19,529 nucleotides of DNA from JBFWVD01 sp050246915. GTDB lineage: Bacteria; Actinomycetota; Acidimicrobiia; Acidimicrobiales; Ilumatobacteraceae. Below the pieces are notes generated by a model. It had not been told where the DNA came from. It did not search any database and saw only the letters and a list, made by a program, of their open reading frames with translations. The stretch spans positions 1 through 19,529 of the forward strand of contig JBFWVD010000083.1 of the NCBI GenBank assembly GCA_050246915.1, read 5' to 3'. Within the stretch, counting starts at the first letter, position 1, and the number at the start of each line of letters is the position of its first letter. Both the position numbers and the translations under genes were made by a program. Of the stretch, positions 1-8,110 are shown piece after piece.

Positions 1-297
1 GGCGAGTTGTTGAAGTTCGCCGACACACCGATCACCCGGCTCAACCGGGTGGTTGCCATCGGAGAGGCGGATGGCGCACCAGCAGGTCTCGCCGCCTTGG
101 CCGACATCGATGCGAACGTCCCGCGACACGACGCGGTTGCTGCGCATCTCCACGAGCGCAACGGAGAACTCGAGGCCGCAGCCCGGCTCTATGCCACTGC
201 TGCGTTGCACGCGCCCAACCTCGCCGAGCGGGGACACCAAGCTCGCCAGGCAGCACGGGTCAACGCCCTGCTACGTCATGACTCCAACACCGACTGA
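1..297 (+). CDS. ECF sigma factor, ECF42-like, C-terminal fragment
   Basis: This is an open frame from the first base to TGA at 295-297, giving 98 residues; the start lies outside the window. The fragment reads like the C-terminal tail of ECF42/DUF6596 sigma factors. It has an ITRLNRVVAIGEADGAPAGL stretch, which corresponds to the usual P-V-x-x-LNRAVA segment. It then has a helical repeat rich in Ala, Leu and Arg (HLHERNGELEAAARLYATA), typical of their TPR-like extension. The sigma regions 2 and 4 that would confirm the family are not in the window. In that family the tail is thought to modulate sigma activity in place of an anti-sigma factor. The gene converges on the RDD gene, 71 bp away. 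TTG codons at 7 and 10 are internal and need not be starts. The family call is fairly secure; the exact subgroup is inferred. Confidence 0.72.
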   Translation, partial: GELLKFADTPITRLNRVVAIGEADGAPAGLAALADIDANVPRHDAVAAHLHERNGELEAAARLYATAALHAPNLAERGHQARQAARVNALLRHDSNTD

Positions 298-351
298 GCA
301 CGGGCTCGCTCAACCCTCGCGCACAGGCAACGTCAACTGATATTGACAGGC

Positions 352-369
352 AGGCGCCTGGTGGTGCCT
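352..369 (+). terminator. Hairpin at the end of the sigma-factor gene
   Basis: The 71-bp gap between the convergent sigma-factor tail and the RDD gene contains a compact stem-loop. Bases 352-358 (AGGCGCC) pair with 363-369 (GGTGCCT) as seven pairs including one G-U, with a 4-nt TGGT loop. A second, weaker inverted repeat, GTCAA/TTGAC, lies at 332-336 and 343-347. No run of T follows the stem, so if it terminates transcription it is not a classical intrinsic terminator. The stem reaches the stop codon of the RDD gene. Confidence 0.35.
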
Positions 370-1178
370 CAGCGCGCCATGGTCCGTTGCCAGGACGCGG
401 CAACTGCGGAGAGCCACAGCTCCGGCGGAGTCCCCGGCCCGAGCGGTCGGCCGAGCACCATCGAGATCTGATGGGCCAAGCGTCCCGCCAACTCAGATCG
501 TGCCGCAACGGTGAGGCTCGGTGCCCGCAACAAGAACGTGCGCACCAACTCGTACTGCTCCGAGCTGAGAGCCGCCACTGGCAACTCGGCGACGTATCGC
601 TCCCAGCCTGGTGGCGACGGGAACCACACCGCGCTGGTCGCATCGGCGACCCCTCGCTCGCGCACCACCACTGTGCCGGCCACCAGATCCCCGAGCCGTC
701 GGCATCGCTTGTCGACCAACATCGACAGACAGGCCAGCACGCCTCCGGGGAACACATCGATCACCGCGACCGCAGCGCGCGCCGCAGCATGACGGAATCG
801 GATCGGCCGGCCTTCGATGGTGATCACCCGTAACCCGATGGCCCTCTTCCCGATCGTGCGCCCACGCCCGATCGTCTCCCCCACCGCCGGGTACACGAAC
901 AAGATCCCGAACGACGCGACCACGAACACCACAATGGCCACCGCGGTGCTGAACGAGCCGACGAAGAATCCCGTCAGCTGGAACAGCAGAACCAGCACCA
1001 GAAACGTGCCGCCCTGCACCGCCCCGTCGATCAGCCGCGCTGCCAGACGTGACCCGAAGTCGGCCACATCCAGTTCGAGCAGCACCGCTTCGGGGGTCAC
1101 CAGACCAATGGCCCCGGTGCGGGTGCCGATCATGTCGTCGTCGATCGCGTTCGCACCCGATGCCCTCACAGCTGACAC
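369..1178 (-). CDS. RDD family integral membrane protein
   Basis: This is a 269-residue protein from a GTG at 1178. An ATG at 1133 (residue 16) is an alternative start. The RDD domain spans about residues 38-175. It has the SRLAARLIDG segment (43-52) containing the family Arg and Asp, hydrophobic segments near 57-98, the GRTIGKRAIGLRV segment that typically follows the second TM, a further hydrophobic stretch at 133-153, and the closing RRLGDLVAGTVVV. The roughly 95-residue C-terminal tail is soluble and unassigned. RDD proteins are small transporters or membrane partners of unclear substrate. It sits beside spoIIM, which is divergent from it by 35 bp, in the MoxR/DUF58 cluster. This is the same placement as Rv3695 next to Rv3694c in M. 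tuberculosis, as I recall it. The family call is strong; the function is unknown. Confidence 0.85.
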   Translation of the reverse strand: MSAVRASGANAIDDDMIGTRTGAIGLVTPEAVLLELDVADFGSRLAARLIDGAVQGGTFLVLVLLFQLTGFFVGSFSTAVAIVVFVVASFGILFVYPAVGETIGRGRTIGKRAIGLRVITIEGRPIRFRHAAARAAVAVIDVFPGGVLACLSMLVDKRCRRLGDLVAGTVVVRERGVADATSAVWFPSPPGWERYVAELPVAALSSEQYELVRTFLLRAPSLTVAARSELAGRLAHQISMVLGRPLGPGTPPELWLSAVAASWQRTMAR

Positions 1179-1199
1179 GGTACGCGCCCCGGCGCTCAG

Positions 1200-1205
1200 T
1201 ACCGT
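1200..1205 (+). promoter_or_regulatory. Candidate -10 box for spoIIM (leaderless)
   Basis: TACCGT at 1200-1205 fits the actinobacterial -10 consensus TANNNT. It ends 8 nt before the ATG at 1214, so transcription would begin at or within a few bases of the start codon. No convincing -35 hexamer lies 16-18 bp upstream. The same arrangement recurs before three other genes in this window. Confidence 0.35.
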
Positions 1206-1213
1206 GGCGCTCG

Positions 1214-2248
1214 ATGGATCTCGATCGCTTCCTGGCCAGTCACGAGCAGGAGTGGACGCGCCTCGCCGACCTCACCACCCAGGCATCGCGCCGCAGCGGT
1301 GCCGCGCTGTCGGGTCCCGAGCTCGACGAGCTCATCAACCTCTACCAACGCACCGGCGCTCATCTCAGCTATGCACGCCGCTCGTTTCGGGATCCGGCCC
1401 TGCAACAGCGCCTCGATCTCCTCATCGCCAGCGCCCACGCCACCATCTACGGCACTCGCCCGGCCTCCATTCGCAGCGCCGGCCGCTTCTTCAGCCGCAC
1501 CTTCCCCGGGGCTGTGTGGAGCGCACGATGGTTCGTCCTCGTCGCCGCCATGTGCACGTTCATCCCTGCCCTGGCGCTGGGCGCCTGGATCGCCAACTCC
1601 GACAGGGCCCTCGAGGCCTCCGCGCCGGCGGCGGTCCGCGAGGCGTACGTGTCGGAGAACTTCGAGGAGTACTACTCCTCCGAGCCAGCCGGGCAGTTCG
1701 CCACACGCGTCTTCGTGAACAACGTGCAGGTGTCGATCATGGCCTTCGCCCTCGGTGTGCTCGGCTGCGTGGTCACCGCCGCGCTGCTCGCCTACAACGG
1801 CATGAACCTCGGCTTCGCTGCGGGCCTGTTCTTCTCGGCGGGCCAGCAGAGCAAGTTCTTCGGCCTCATCCTCCCCCACGGTCTGCTCGAACTCTCGGCC
1901 GTGGTGGTCGCCGGCGCGGCGGGCCTCCGCCTGGGATGGACGGTGATCGACCCAGGAGACCGACGGCGCAGCGATGCGCTCGCCGCCGAGGGCCGCCGCT
2001 CGGTCACCATCGTGCTCGGCCTCATCTTGGCCTTCGCCGTGGCCGGGGCCATCGAAGGCTTCGTGACCGGATCGGGGCTGCCGACCTCGCTGCGGGTCGG
2101 CGTGGGCATCGCCGTGTTCGTCGCCTTCTGGCTCTACATCGTCGTGCAGGGCCGCATCGCCGAGAGCGAAGGCGCCACCGGCAACCTCGAGGAGATCGAC
2201 GACATGAGCAACGCTCAGAGCCGTCCGGTGGCCTTGAGCTCCAAGTAG
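1214..2248 (+). CDS. SpoIIM / DUF95 family membrane protein
   Basis: This is a 344-residue polytopic protein. The ATG at 1214 (MDLDRFLASHEQEW) was chosen because residues upstream in frame are antisense to the RDD gene and look non-coding. The N-terminal roughly 100 residues are soluble and helical (LDELINLYQRTGAHLSYAR). Membrane segments lie near 104-126, 174-195, 225-245, 264-284 and 296-312. The PHGLLEL signature at 221-227 is the hallmark of the SpoIIM/DUF95 family. In Bacillus SpoIIM is part of the engulfment machinery. In non-sporulating actinobacteria it sits with MoxR/DUF58 genes and its role is unknown. It is inverted relative to the cluster. Its 3' end overlaps the DUF58 gene by 34 bp in convergent orientation (2215-2248), so each transcript can read antisense into the other. 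Confidence 0.88.
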   Translation: MDLDRFLASHEQEWTRLADLTTQASRRSGAALSGPELDELINLYQRTGAHLSYARRSFRDPALQQRLDLLIASAHATIYGTRPASIRSAGRFFSRTFPGAVWSARWFVLVAAMCTFIPALALGAWIANSDRALEASAPAAVREAYVSENFEEYYSSEPAGQFATRVFVNNVQVSIMAFALGVLGCVVTAALLAYNGMNLGFAAGLFFSAGQQSKFFGLILPHGLLELSAVVVAGAAGLRLGWTVIDPGDRRRSDALAAEGRRSVTIVLGLILAFAVAGAIEGFVTGSGLPTSLRVGVGIAVFVAFWLYIVVQGRIAESEGATGNLEEIDDMSNAQSRPVALSSK

Positions 2249-3546
2249 GTGTCGGCAAGGCGCGTCGCCAACCGACCCGGGAGCTCGTCGATCACCAACG
2301 CCCCGGCCCCCTGCAACCGCGCCGCTACCAGTCTGCGTTGCTCCAGCGTGGCCGCTGCCGCCGCCGACCGATAGGCGATGTCAACGCTCATCGCCCCATC
2401 GGACGGATCGCCGTCCTGGAGCGCCCACGTCTCGAGCACGAGATCGCGCACCGACACCACGACCACCACGTGGTGTCGCAGCGCCACCAACCCAGGCAGC
2501 AACACGTCGTCGACCGCGGCTGGGTTCAGTTCGGTGCAGACCACCACCAGTGATCGACGATGCGAGCGCTTCACCACCTCAGCCACCGCGGCCCGCAGAT
2601 CGCTCTCCACCAGCGCCACGTGGGTGTCGGCGAACACCTCACTCACCCGGGCCAGCTGCGATCGGCTCGACGACGACGTGAGTGTCATCTTCACCCGCCG
2701 GTCGAACACACCGAGGCCCACACGATCGCCGAGATGTGTTGCCACCGCAGTCAGCATCATGAGGGCGTCCATCCCCCATTCGATGCGAGGCACTCCGGCG
2801 ACCTGACCGGCCATGAGTCGACCCGAATCGAGCAGAGCCAACACGGTCTGGTTCCGCTCGGCGCGATAGGTGCGCACCACTGGCCGACCCGAGCGTGCCG
2901 TGGCCGCCCAATCGATCCGCCGGAACTCGTCGTCGCGGGTGTACTCACGCAGCTGGTCGAACTCGGTGCCACCGCCTCGGCCGCGGGCCGATCGCAAGCC
3001 CACCTCGGTGAGCCGAACCCGATGCATGCGGAGCTCGGCCTCGGCCCTGCTGCGAAACGGCGGTAGCACCCGCAGCTCATCCGTGAACGTCAAGGTCGAT
3101 TGACGAGCCATGAGGTGCAGCGGACCGTGCACCCTCACCGTCATGGGGCCGATCGTGAACCGGCCTCGTCGCTGTGGGTTGAGCGTCGTCGAGGCCCGTG
3201 CTTGATCCCCCGACGCGAGTCGCACGCTGAAGCGACGCGTCGGCGCTCCCAGCGACGGCGCCATGGCATCAGCCACCTGCACCACGCGCCTGCCACCGCG
3301 CCCCCTGCTCGAGGTGCCCTCGCCAGTCGCCACGTTCCACTCCAGCGCTGCCTCGCCGTCCAACGTCATGACCCGAGGCAGCGACCGCATCACGACATAG
3401 CGCTTCGGCGAACCGGCCAGCACCGCATCGACCCCTGCCACCAACATCACCGCTGCATTGGCGATGGCGAACGCCCACCAGCCGGCCAGCGCGATGGGCG
3501 CGGCCAGCATCAGGGCAACGGCCAGTCGACGAAGAGGAAGGGGCAC
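2215..3546 (-). CDS. DUF58 domain protein (VWA-like), MoxR partner
   Basis: This is a 443-residue protein starting at a GTG (3546), 23 bp after the moxR stop. Residues 8-43 are hydrophobic and form one or two membrane spans that anchor the protein. The DUF58 core is unmistakable: GGGTEFDQLREYTRDDEF at 191-208 followed by RRIDW. A von Willebrand A-like beginning follows (LALLDSGRLM, D240/S241). DUF58 proteins are usually encoded beside MoxR ATPases and are thought to be matured or remodelled by them, acting at the membrane in envelope stress or protein-complex assembly. It is the last gene of the minus-strand run and corresponds by position to Rv3693. The family is certain; the cellular target is unknown. 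Confidence 0.9.
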   Translation of the reverse strand: MPLPLRRLAVALMLAAPIALAGWWAFAIANAAVMLVAGVDAVLAGSPKRYVVMRSLPRVMTLDGEAALEWNVATGEGTSSRGRGGRRVVQVADAMAPSLGAPTRRFSVRLASGDQARASTTLNPQRRGRFTIGPMTVRVHGPLHLMARQSTLTFTDELRVLPPFRSRAEAELRMHRVRLTEVGLRSARGRGGGTEFDQLREYTRDDEFRRIDWAATARSGRPVVRTYRAERNQTVLALLDSGRLMAGQVAGVPRIEWGMDALMMLTAVATHLGDRVGLGVFDRRVKMTLTSSSSRSQLARVSEVFADTHVALVESDLRAAVAEVVKRSHRRSLVVVCTELNPAAVDDVLLPGLVALRHHVVVVVSVRDLVLETWALQDGDPSDGAMSVDIAYRSAAAAATLEQRRLVAARLQGAGALVIDELPGRLATRLADTYLELKATGRL

Positions 3547-3569
3547 GATGCGTCGCGGCGATCAGACGG

Positions 3570-4520
3570 TCAGCGCGGCGTGGGGACGGTGTTGAGGACG
3601 GCATCGAGCACGGCATCCACCGTGGTGCCTTCCAACTCGAGTTCGGGTCGCAGTGCCACCCGGTGACGCCAGCACGGCCGGGCCACGGCCTTGACCTCAT
3701 CGGGCGTCACGAAGGCGCGTCCGTTCAGCCATGCCCACGCGCGCGCCGCATGCAGCAACATCGTGGCGCCGCGCGGTGACACCCCGAGCGTCAGCGACGG
3801 ATGATCCCGAGTGGCCCGTGCCAGCGACACGATGTAGCCGAGCACCACCGGGTCGACGGTGACGAGTGCGATCTCGGCGCGCGCCGCGGCCAGATCGGCG
3901 GCAGTGGCCACCGGCAGCACACCAGCTCGGCGCGGATCGTTCATCGACAGACCGGCGGCATGACGGGCCAGGATCTCGATCTCCTGCTCTTGCGTCGGAT
4001 ACGGCACGACGAGCTTGAACAAGAATCGATCGAGCTGGGCCTCGGGCAATGGATAGGTGCCCTCGTACTCGATGGGGTTCTGCGTGGCGATGACCAGGAA
4101 CGGGTCCGGCAATGCCCGAGTGGTCCCGTCGGTGGTGACCTGTCGTTCCTCCATCGCCTCGAGCAACGCCGCTTGCGTCTTGGGCGGTGTGCGATTGATC
4201 TCGTCGGCCAGCAACAGGTTGGTGAATATGGGGCCTTCACGGAACCGGAACGAGCTGTCGTGCTGATCGAAGATCGTTTGGCCGATCACATCCGACGGCA
4301 TCAGGTCGGGCGTGAACTGAACGCGCGTGAACTTCACGTCCATCGCCGAGGACAGCGTCTTTGCCAGCAGTGTCTTGGCCACGCCGGGCACGCCCTCGAG
4401 CAGGACGTGCCCGCGCACCAACAGCGCCGCCACCAAGCCGGAGACCACGCCGTCTTGACCCACGACCACCTTGCCAACCTCTTGGCGCAGCGTCAGTATC
4501 CGTTGCCGTGCTTCGCTCAT
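3570..4520 (-). CDS. MoxR family AAA+ ATPase
   Basis: This is 316 residues from ATG 4520, the usual length for MoxR. The Walker A motif GVPGVAKT is at 43-50 and the Walker B motif LLLADEIN at 102-109 (D106/E107). Sensor 1 is ATQNP (N148). A DRF arginine motif is at 164-166 and sensor 2 SPR at 248-250, so the ATPase looks catalytically complete. MoxR enzymes act as chaperone-like ATPases on VWA-containing partners, here presumably the DUF58 product encoded 23 bp downstream. The upstream DUF4350 gene ends 40 bp away, and all run in the same direction, consistent with one operon. Position and order match moxR2 (Rv3692) of M. tuberculosis from memory. I give no symbol because moxR paralogue naming is not decidable here. 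Confidence 0.93.
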   Translation of the reverse strand: MSEARQRILTLRQEVGKVVVGQDGVVSGLVAALLVRGHVLLEGVPGVAKTLLAKTLSSAMDVKFTRVQFTPDLMPSDVIGQTIFDQHDSSFRFREGPIFTNLLLADEINRTPPKTQAALLEAMEERQVTTDGTTRALPDPFLVIATQNPIEYEGTYPLPEAQLDRFLFKLVVPYPTQEQEIEILARHAAGLSMNDPRRAGVLPVATAADLAAARAEIALVTVDPVVLGYIVSLARATRDHPSLTLGVSPRGATMLLHAARAWAWLNGRAFVTPDEVKAVARPCWRHRVALRPELELEGTTVDAVLDAVLNTVPTPR

Positions 4521-4560
4521 TCGTCGCCTTCTCTGTTCGGGTTCGGATCGGTCGTGTGCA

Positions 4561-5706
4561 TCATCGGCTCACCGGGTGAGGATCGAGCTCGTCGATTCGC
4601 TCTCGCACTCGAGTGATCGCCTCGCTCACCGCAACGAGGTCGTCGGCGTCGGCTACCGGCAGAGGTGTCAGCGCTCGACGGGTGATCTCCGGTGACAATT
4701 GGAATTGCTCAGCGATCGCAGCGGCTGCTACTTCGGGCGCCAGGTTCGGACTGAGCGACACCCGACGATGCAGATCGTGACGCAGCTGCCGGCGCAACTG
4801 GGTGGCGGCGTGCTCAGCGGCCGACGATCGCTGCCAGAGCCGGGCGGTGGCAACCACCAACTCGCTCGCCGCAACCGTGGTGGGGAGCGCCTCGCTCACC
4901 GGCGCACCGAGCCGACGTGATCGCCACAGCAGCACCGCCACGAACGCGATCACCAGTTGCAGCATCGCCAACTTCGCGCCGATGGGGATCAAGCTCCACA
5001 GGCCCTTGTCTCCCGAGCCGAGCGGCGCGCCATCCACGACGGTGACCTGCTCGCCCCGTCGAGGCGCCAACAACGCAGCAGCCAGCACGGCATTGTCCCC
5101 ATCGTCGAGCCGATCGTTGGTGAACAATTCACCGCCGCCGATCTCGACGACGAGCCCGAAGCCAGATGAGCGCACCACGACGAACGCTCGATTGGCGGTA
5201 CCGAAGCAACGGCCATCATCGCTTCGAGGAGCCAGCAGGATGCCCGAACCGATCTCGAGCGACCCGATGCCGTCGAACGCATCGATGTTGCACACCCCCG
5301 GCTCGATGGGTGCCGCGCCAGGGCTGAACAGATCACCCAGCCCGGGCGGCGTGCGCTCGATCAACGCCGAGGACGGGTCGGTGACGACGAGCCGCCCACC
5401 GCGCTGCACCCACGCGTCCAACGCTCCGCGCTGATCGTCGCTGAGGCGATCGACGAGCACCAACGCCACGCCGGTCGGGTCGCTGGGAACGTCGCTCCCC
5501 ACGGCCACGTCGGCCCCACGAGCGCGCGCCAACTCGATCAACGCCTTGGCACCATTGTCACTCGTGCTCGCCGGGTCGAGCAGCCGACCGCTACCGCTCG
5601 GCGCGCCGGCCACGATCCCGACGAGCACCACCACGGCGATGACCGCCGCCCAACCGAACACCCCACGTCGACGCGAGCGACCGGTGTCAACCGTGGTTGC
5701 GCTCAT
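4561..5706 (-). CDS. DUF4350 domain membrane protein
   Basis: This is a 381-residue protein from ATG 5706. It has a basic N-terminus (RSRRRG), a first membrane span at about 17-34, and then a large extracytoplasmic domain of about 200 residues. The domain begins with LLDPASTSDNGAKALIEL, which is typical of DUF4350. The fold resembles GATase1-like or ABC-type auxiliary domains (VLVDRLSDDQRGALDAWVQR, GGRLVVTDPSS). A second span is at about 242-262, followed by WRSRRLG and a cytoplasmic helical tail of about 115 residues. Its start overlaps the stop of the DUF4129 gene by four bases (ATGA, 5703-5706), a sign of translational coupling. By order it is the counterpart of Rv3691. The biochemical role is unknown; a place in a membrane complex with the DUF4129 and DUF58 proteins is inferred. 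Confidence 0.85.
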   Translation of the reverse strand: MSATTVDTGRSRRRGVFGWAAVIAVVVLVGIVAGAPSGSGRLLDPASTSDNGAKALIELARARGADVAVGSDVPSDPTGVALVLVDRLSDDQRGALDAWVQRGGRLVVTDPSSALIERTPPGLGDLFSPGAAPIEPGVCNIDAFDGIGSLEIGSGILLAPRSDDGRCFGTANRAFVVVRSSGFGLVVEIGGGELFTNDRLDDGDNAVLAAALLAPRRGEQVTVVDGAPLGSGDKGLWSLIPIGAKLAMLQLVIAFVAVLLWRSRRLGAPVSEALPTTVAASELVVATARLWQRSSAAEHAATQLRRQLRHDLHRRVSLSPNLAPEVAAAAIAEQFQLSPEITRRALTPLPVADADDLVAVSEAITRVRERIDELDPHPVSR

Positions 5707-6329
5707 CTGCCCGCCCCAAGTGCCTTCGTGGACTCATCGGCCACCTTGGAGTCGGTGTCGGCATCGGCTTGTCCACCGCCGTACCACACCTCGTCGAAGA
5801 TGTTCGTGACATCCTCGAACGATGACGCGGCGCTCGGGGCTCGCTCGGCGACCTGCTGGCGTTCGGCCCCGGTGGTCGATGCGTCGTTGTCGTCGACCAG
5901 TCGTCGCTCGGCCATCTCCGCCACCAGTGCTCGATAGCGGCATCGGATCGCTTCGCGCCATCGACCGGCCGACGCATGGTCCTGGGCCATCGCCCGCCAG
6001 CCGGCGGCATCGATGCCGGACCGAACCGTCACGTCGGCATCGATCATGTCGGCACGCTCCGGCCGCACGACACGCACCTTCCACACCCGAATGATCAACA
6101 CGGCGATCACCGTCACTGCTCCAGCCAGGAACAGCACTGACAACACCGTGCCCAAACCGCTGTCGCTGGCGAACTGGAACAGCTTCGACAGCTGCCGGGC
6201 CAGCCAATCGCGACTGCGTTCGAGCAGGCCCGGCTTGGCTCGTTGGAACTCGGGGCGTTGCAGGATCTCGTCGGCGAGTCGTCGCGCCTCATCGGCGCTG
6301 TTGTCGTCGGGAACGGGGAGCTCAGACAC
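5703..6329 (-). CDS. DUF4129 domain membrane protein
   Basis: This is a 208-residue protein from a GTG at 6329, overlapping the preceding membrane gene by 8 bp. The N-terminus (1-55) is soluble and contains EARRLADEIL, a motif usual just before the span. There is one membrane segment at about 60-82. The cytoplasmic C-terminal DUF4129 domain is recognised by WRAMAQDHASAGRWREAIRC at 111-130 and RYRALVAEMAERRLV. DUF4129 domains occur at the C-terminus of transglutaminase-like proteins and, in actinobacteria, as short stand-alone proteins like this one in MoxR clusters. It is the apparent counterpart of Rv3690. The tight overlaps on both sides argue for stoichiometric co-translation. Confidence 0.85.
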   Translation of the reverse strand: MSELPVPDDNSADEARRLADEILQRPEFQRAKPGLLERSRDWLARQLSKLFQFASDSGLGTVLSVLFLAGAVTVIAVLIIRVWKVRVVRPERADMIDADVTVRSGIDAAGWRAMAQDHASAGRWREAIRCRYRALVAEMAERRLVDDNDASTTGAERQQVAERAPSAASSFEDVTNIFDEVWYGGGQADADTDSKVADESTKALGAGR

Positions 6330-7236
6330 CGAACACCCGTCGACGGTCCAGTTCCATGTCGAGACCCTCGGTGCGCACCCGCAGATCCACGTAGAGCAGC
6401 ACGGTGCAGGTCGCGACGAGCGGCGTTGTCACCAGCGCTGTTGCCGTCCCAGCCGCGGCGTCGAGGAGCCAACCCCAGTTCCCGAGGGTGAACACGGCGA
6501 GCAGCGACGGCACAGCCGACAACGCGAGTTCGAGGATGTAGATCGTGCCGCCCGACAAGATGCCCACGCCGAGGCAGGCGCCATAGCGCCGCTTGCACAG
6601 CGTCCACGAACGCTTGATGGCCTTCCATGGGCCGATCTGCTCCATGGCCACCGCCGGTGCCACCACGATGAACATCCCCATCAACAACACGATCGGGATG
6701 AAGAAGCAGAACAGGCCGGGTATGTACGCGACGTGCACGATCGTCCACGACGCGAGCAGTGCCCACCATCGCCGCAACGCAAGCCCAATTGCTTCCTTTG
6801 TCGGGATCTCCACGCCGGTGCGATCGGCCACGACGATGCGGGCCACCGCAGCGGCGACGAAGGGCAGCGACAACGACGAGAGCAAGAACGCGGCCAACAC
6901 CAGCCACGTCGAGTTGTTGTTGTTGGTGTTGGCGGTCGTGGGGTCACGGATGAGATCACCGAGTGACATCCCCGAGAGCGCTTGGCGTTGCAGGAACGCC
7001 ACCGCCAGCTGAGGCGGGATCACGAACACCACGGCGATGGTCATGAGTTGTCGGGGGCGGGCCCGCAGCAACGCGAACGCACCGTCCACCATCTGCAGCG
7101 GGCGCAATGGCCGCAGCGGCGGGAGCACCGACCCGCTGCCGTGCAGCGCGGCGACGATGGCCGGCGTCGGGCGAGGCGACTCGCCGACCCCGGCCGAGGG
7201 TGCTGCCCACGAAGTCGCGTGCGCGCCGACGGTCAC
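6322..7236 (-). CDS. Multi-pass membrane protein of the MoxR cluster
   Basis: This is 304 residues if started at GTG 7236; GTG 7128 (268 residues) is the main alternative. The frame stays open far upstream, but there it runs antisense to the methyltransferase gene and is not credible as coding. The conserved part begins LPPLRPLRPLQMVDGAF, the usual start of the 'glycerophosphoryl diester phosphodiesterase membrane domain' type of protein. About five or six spans follow, near 64-82, 111-136, 158-198, 219-250 and 257-283. The loop APAVAMEQIGPWKAIKRSW and the ending LLYVDLRVRTEGLDMEL are family-typical. A short Asn tract (NNNN) in the first loop is encoded by TTG/GTT repeats. It is the first gene of the minus-strand run and by position resembles Rv3689. 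It has no catalytic phosphodiesterase domain. Confidence 0.72.
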   Translation of the reverse strand: MTVGAHATSWAAPSAGVGESPRPTPAIVAALHGSGSVLPPLRPLRPLQMVDGAFALLRARPRQLMTIAVVFVIPPQLAVAFLQRQALSGMSLGDLIRDPTTANTNNNNSTWLVLAAFLLSSLSLPFVAAAVARIVVADRTGVEIPTKEAIGLALRRWWALLASWTIVHVAYIPGLFCFFIPIVLLMGMFIVVAPAVAMEQIGPWKAIKRSWTLCKRRYGACLGVGILSGGTIYILELALSAVPSLLAVFTLGNWGWLLDAAAGTATALVTTPLVATCTVLLYVDLRVRTEGLDMELDRRRVFGV

Positions 7237-7290
7237 AGCCTGCCCACAGCGAGTTCCACGTCGACCATTGTGGCGTGCTGGACTGCTCCG

Positions 7291-8097
7291 GTGACGCCAC
7301 GCCGCAACGACTGGAACGCCGCCACCTACGGCGACGGGTTCGCTGACGTCTATGACGATTGGTACGCCGACGTGACCGACATCGAGGGCACGGTCGCAGA
7401 GATGGTCCGGCTCGGCGGTCCGATCCTCGAACTGGGTATCGGGACGGGCCGGCTCGCCTTGGCCATGACCGACGCCGGCCTCGAGGTGCATGGGGTCGAC
7501 GCGTCTCGAGCCATGGTCGACAAGCTGCGCACCAAACCGGGAGGGGAACACATCCCGGTGCTCGTGGCCGACATGAGCGCCGAGCTGCCCGCCGGCCCGT
7601 TCGCGACCATCCTCGTCGCGTACAACACCTTGTTCAACCTGTACGAACCCGGCCAGCAAGAGCGGCTGATCGCGCTGGCCGCGACCCGCCTTGCCCCTGG
7701 CGGCCATCTGGTCATCGAGGCCGCCGTCCCGTCGGACCCCAGCTCAGCCGCAACGAAAGCCAGCGGCGACACCGCCAACACCGGCCGCGACGGCGATCGC
7801 AGCGACCAGGTCCGGGTGCGGTCGATCGAGCCCGATCGTGTCGTGCTGTCGGTGAGCGTCTTCGACGGCCGAGACAACACTGCGTTGGGTCAGTTCGTCG
7901 ACATCTCGGCCGATGGGATCACCATGCGTCCATGGCGGATCCGCATGGCCACACCGGCCGAGCTCGATGCCATGGCGGCGCGGGCCGGTTTACAGCTGAT
8001 CTCACGCACTTCCAGCTGGGACGGAGCAGAGTTCGACATGACGAGTACGTTGCACATCTCTACTTACCGTCAGGTAACTACCCGGGGACTTGGGTAG
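7291..8097 (+). CDS. Class I SAM-dependent methyltransferase
   Basis: This is 268 residues from GTG 7291; an in-frame GTG at 7270 would add seven residues. The Rossmann motif I is ILELGIGTGRLALAM (about 45-59). An acidic residue follows strand 2 (VHGVDAS, D70), and the AdoMet adenine-binding Asp is in VADM (D94). The N-terminal YGDGFADVYDDWY is typical of small-molecule methyltransferases. The C-terminal part (MRPWRIRMATPAELDAMAA) is a conserved substrate-side region of the Methyltransf_25-like group. The substrate cannot be read from sequence. It ends 13 bp before galT, so the two may be co-transcribed. A sugar or polysaccharide substrate would fit the neighbourhood but is only a guess. Confidence 0.85.
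   Translation: MTPRRNDWNAATYGDGFADVYDDWYADVTDIEGTVAEMVRLGGPILELGIGTGRLALAMTDAGLEVHGVDASRAMVDKLRTKPGGEHIPVLVADMSAELPAGPFATILVAYNTLFNLYEPGQQERLIALAATRLAPGGHLVIEAAVPSDPSSAATKASGDTANTGRDGDRSDQVRVRSIEPDRVVLSVSVFDGRDNTALGQFVDISADGITMRPWRIRMATPAELDAMAARAGLQLISRTSSWDGAEFDMTSTLHISTYRQVTTRGLG
8064..8097 (+). promoter_or_regulatory. Two adjacent hairpins just before galT
   Basis: TTACC (8064-8068) and GGTAA (8073-8077) form a perfect 5-bp inverted repeat around GTCA. CTACCC (8078-8083) and GGGTAG (8092-8097) form a 6-bp stem with an 8-nt loop immediately after it. Both lie over the last codons and stop of the methyltransferase gene. TAGGTT at 8095-8100, ten bases before the galT ATG, fits TANNNT and could be a -10 box. 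GGGGGG at 8101-8106 is a plausible weak ribosome-binding site. Whether this is an operator, an attenuator or coincidence is not decidable from sequence. Confidence 0.3.
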
Positions 8098-8110
8098 GTT
8101 GGGGGGCCTG

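Noticed and set aside
351..360. CAGGCGCCTG palindrome as a protein-binding site.
   Set aside because: It is better explained as part of the 352-369 hairpin at the end of two convergent genes.
817..2553. Long plus-strand open frame of 578 codons.
   Set aside because: It runs antisense to the RDD and DUF58 genes and in another frame over spoIIM. Its composition is Arg/Pro/Ser-rich with no family motif, typical of a high-GC shadow frame.
6913..6925. GTT/TTG trinucleotide run as a possible contingency repeat.
   Set aside because: It is only about four units long, in frame, and encodes a short Asn loop in a membrane protein. Change in number would not shift the frame.
7237..7707. N-terminal extension of the minus-strand membrane protein by up to 157 residues.
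   Set aside because: This part is antisense to the methyltransferase catalytic core and has shadow-like composition. Family members start near the LRPLRPLQ segment.
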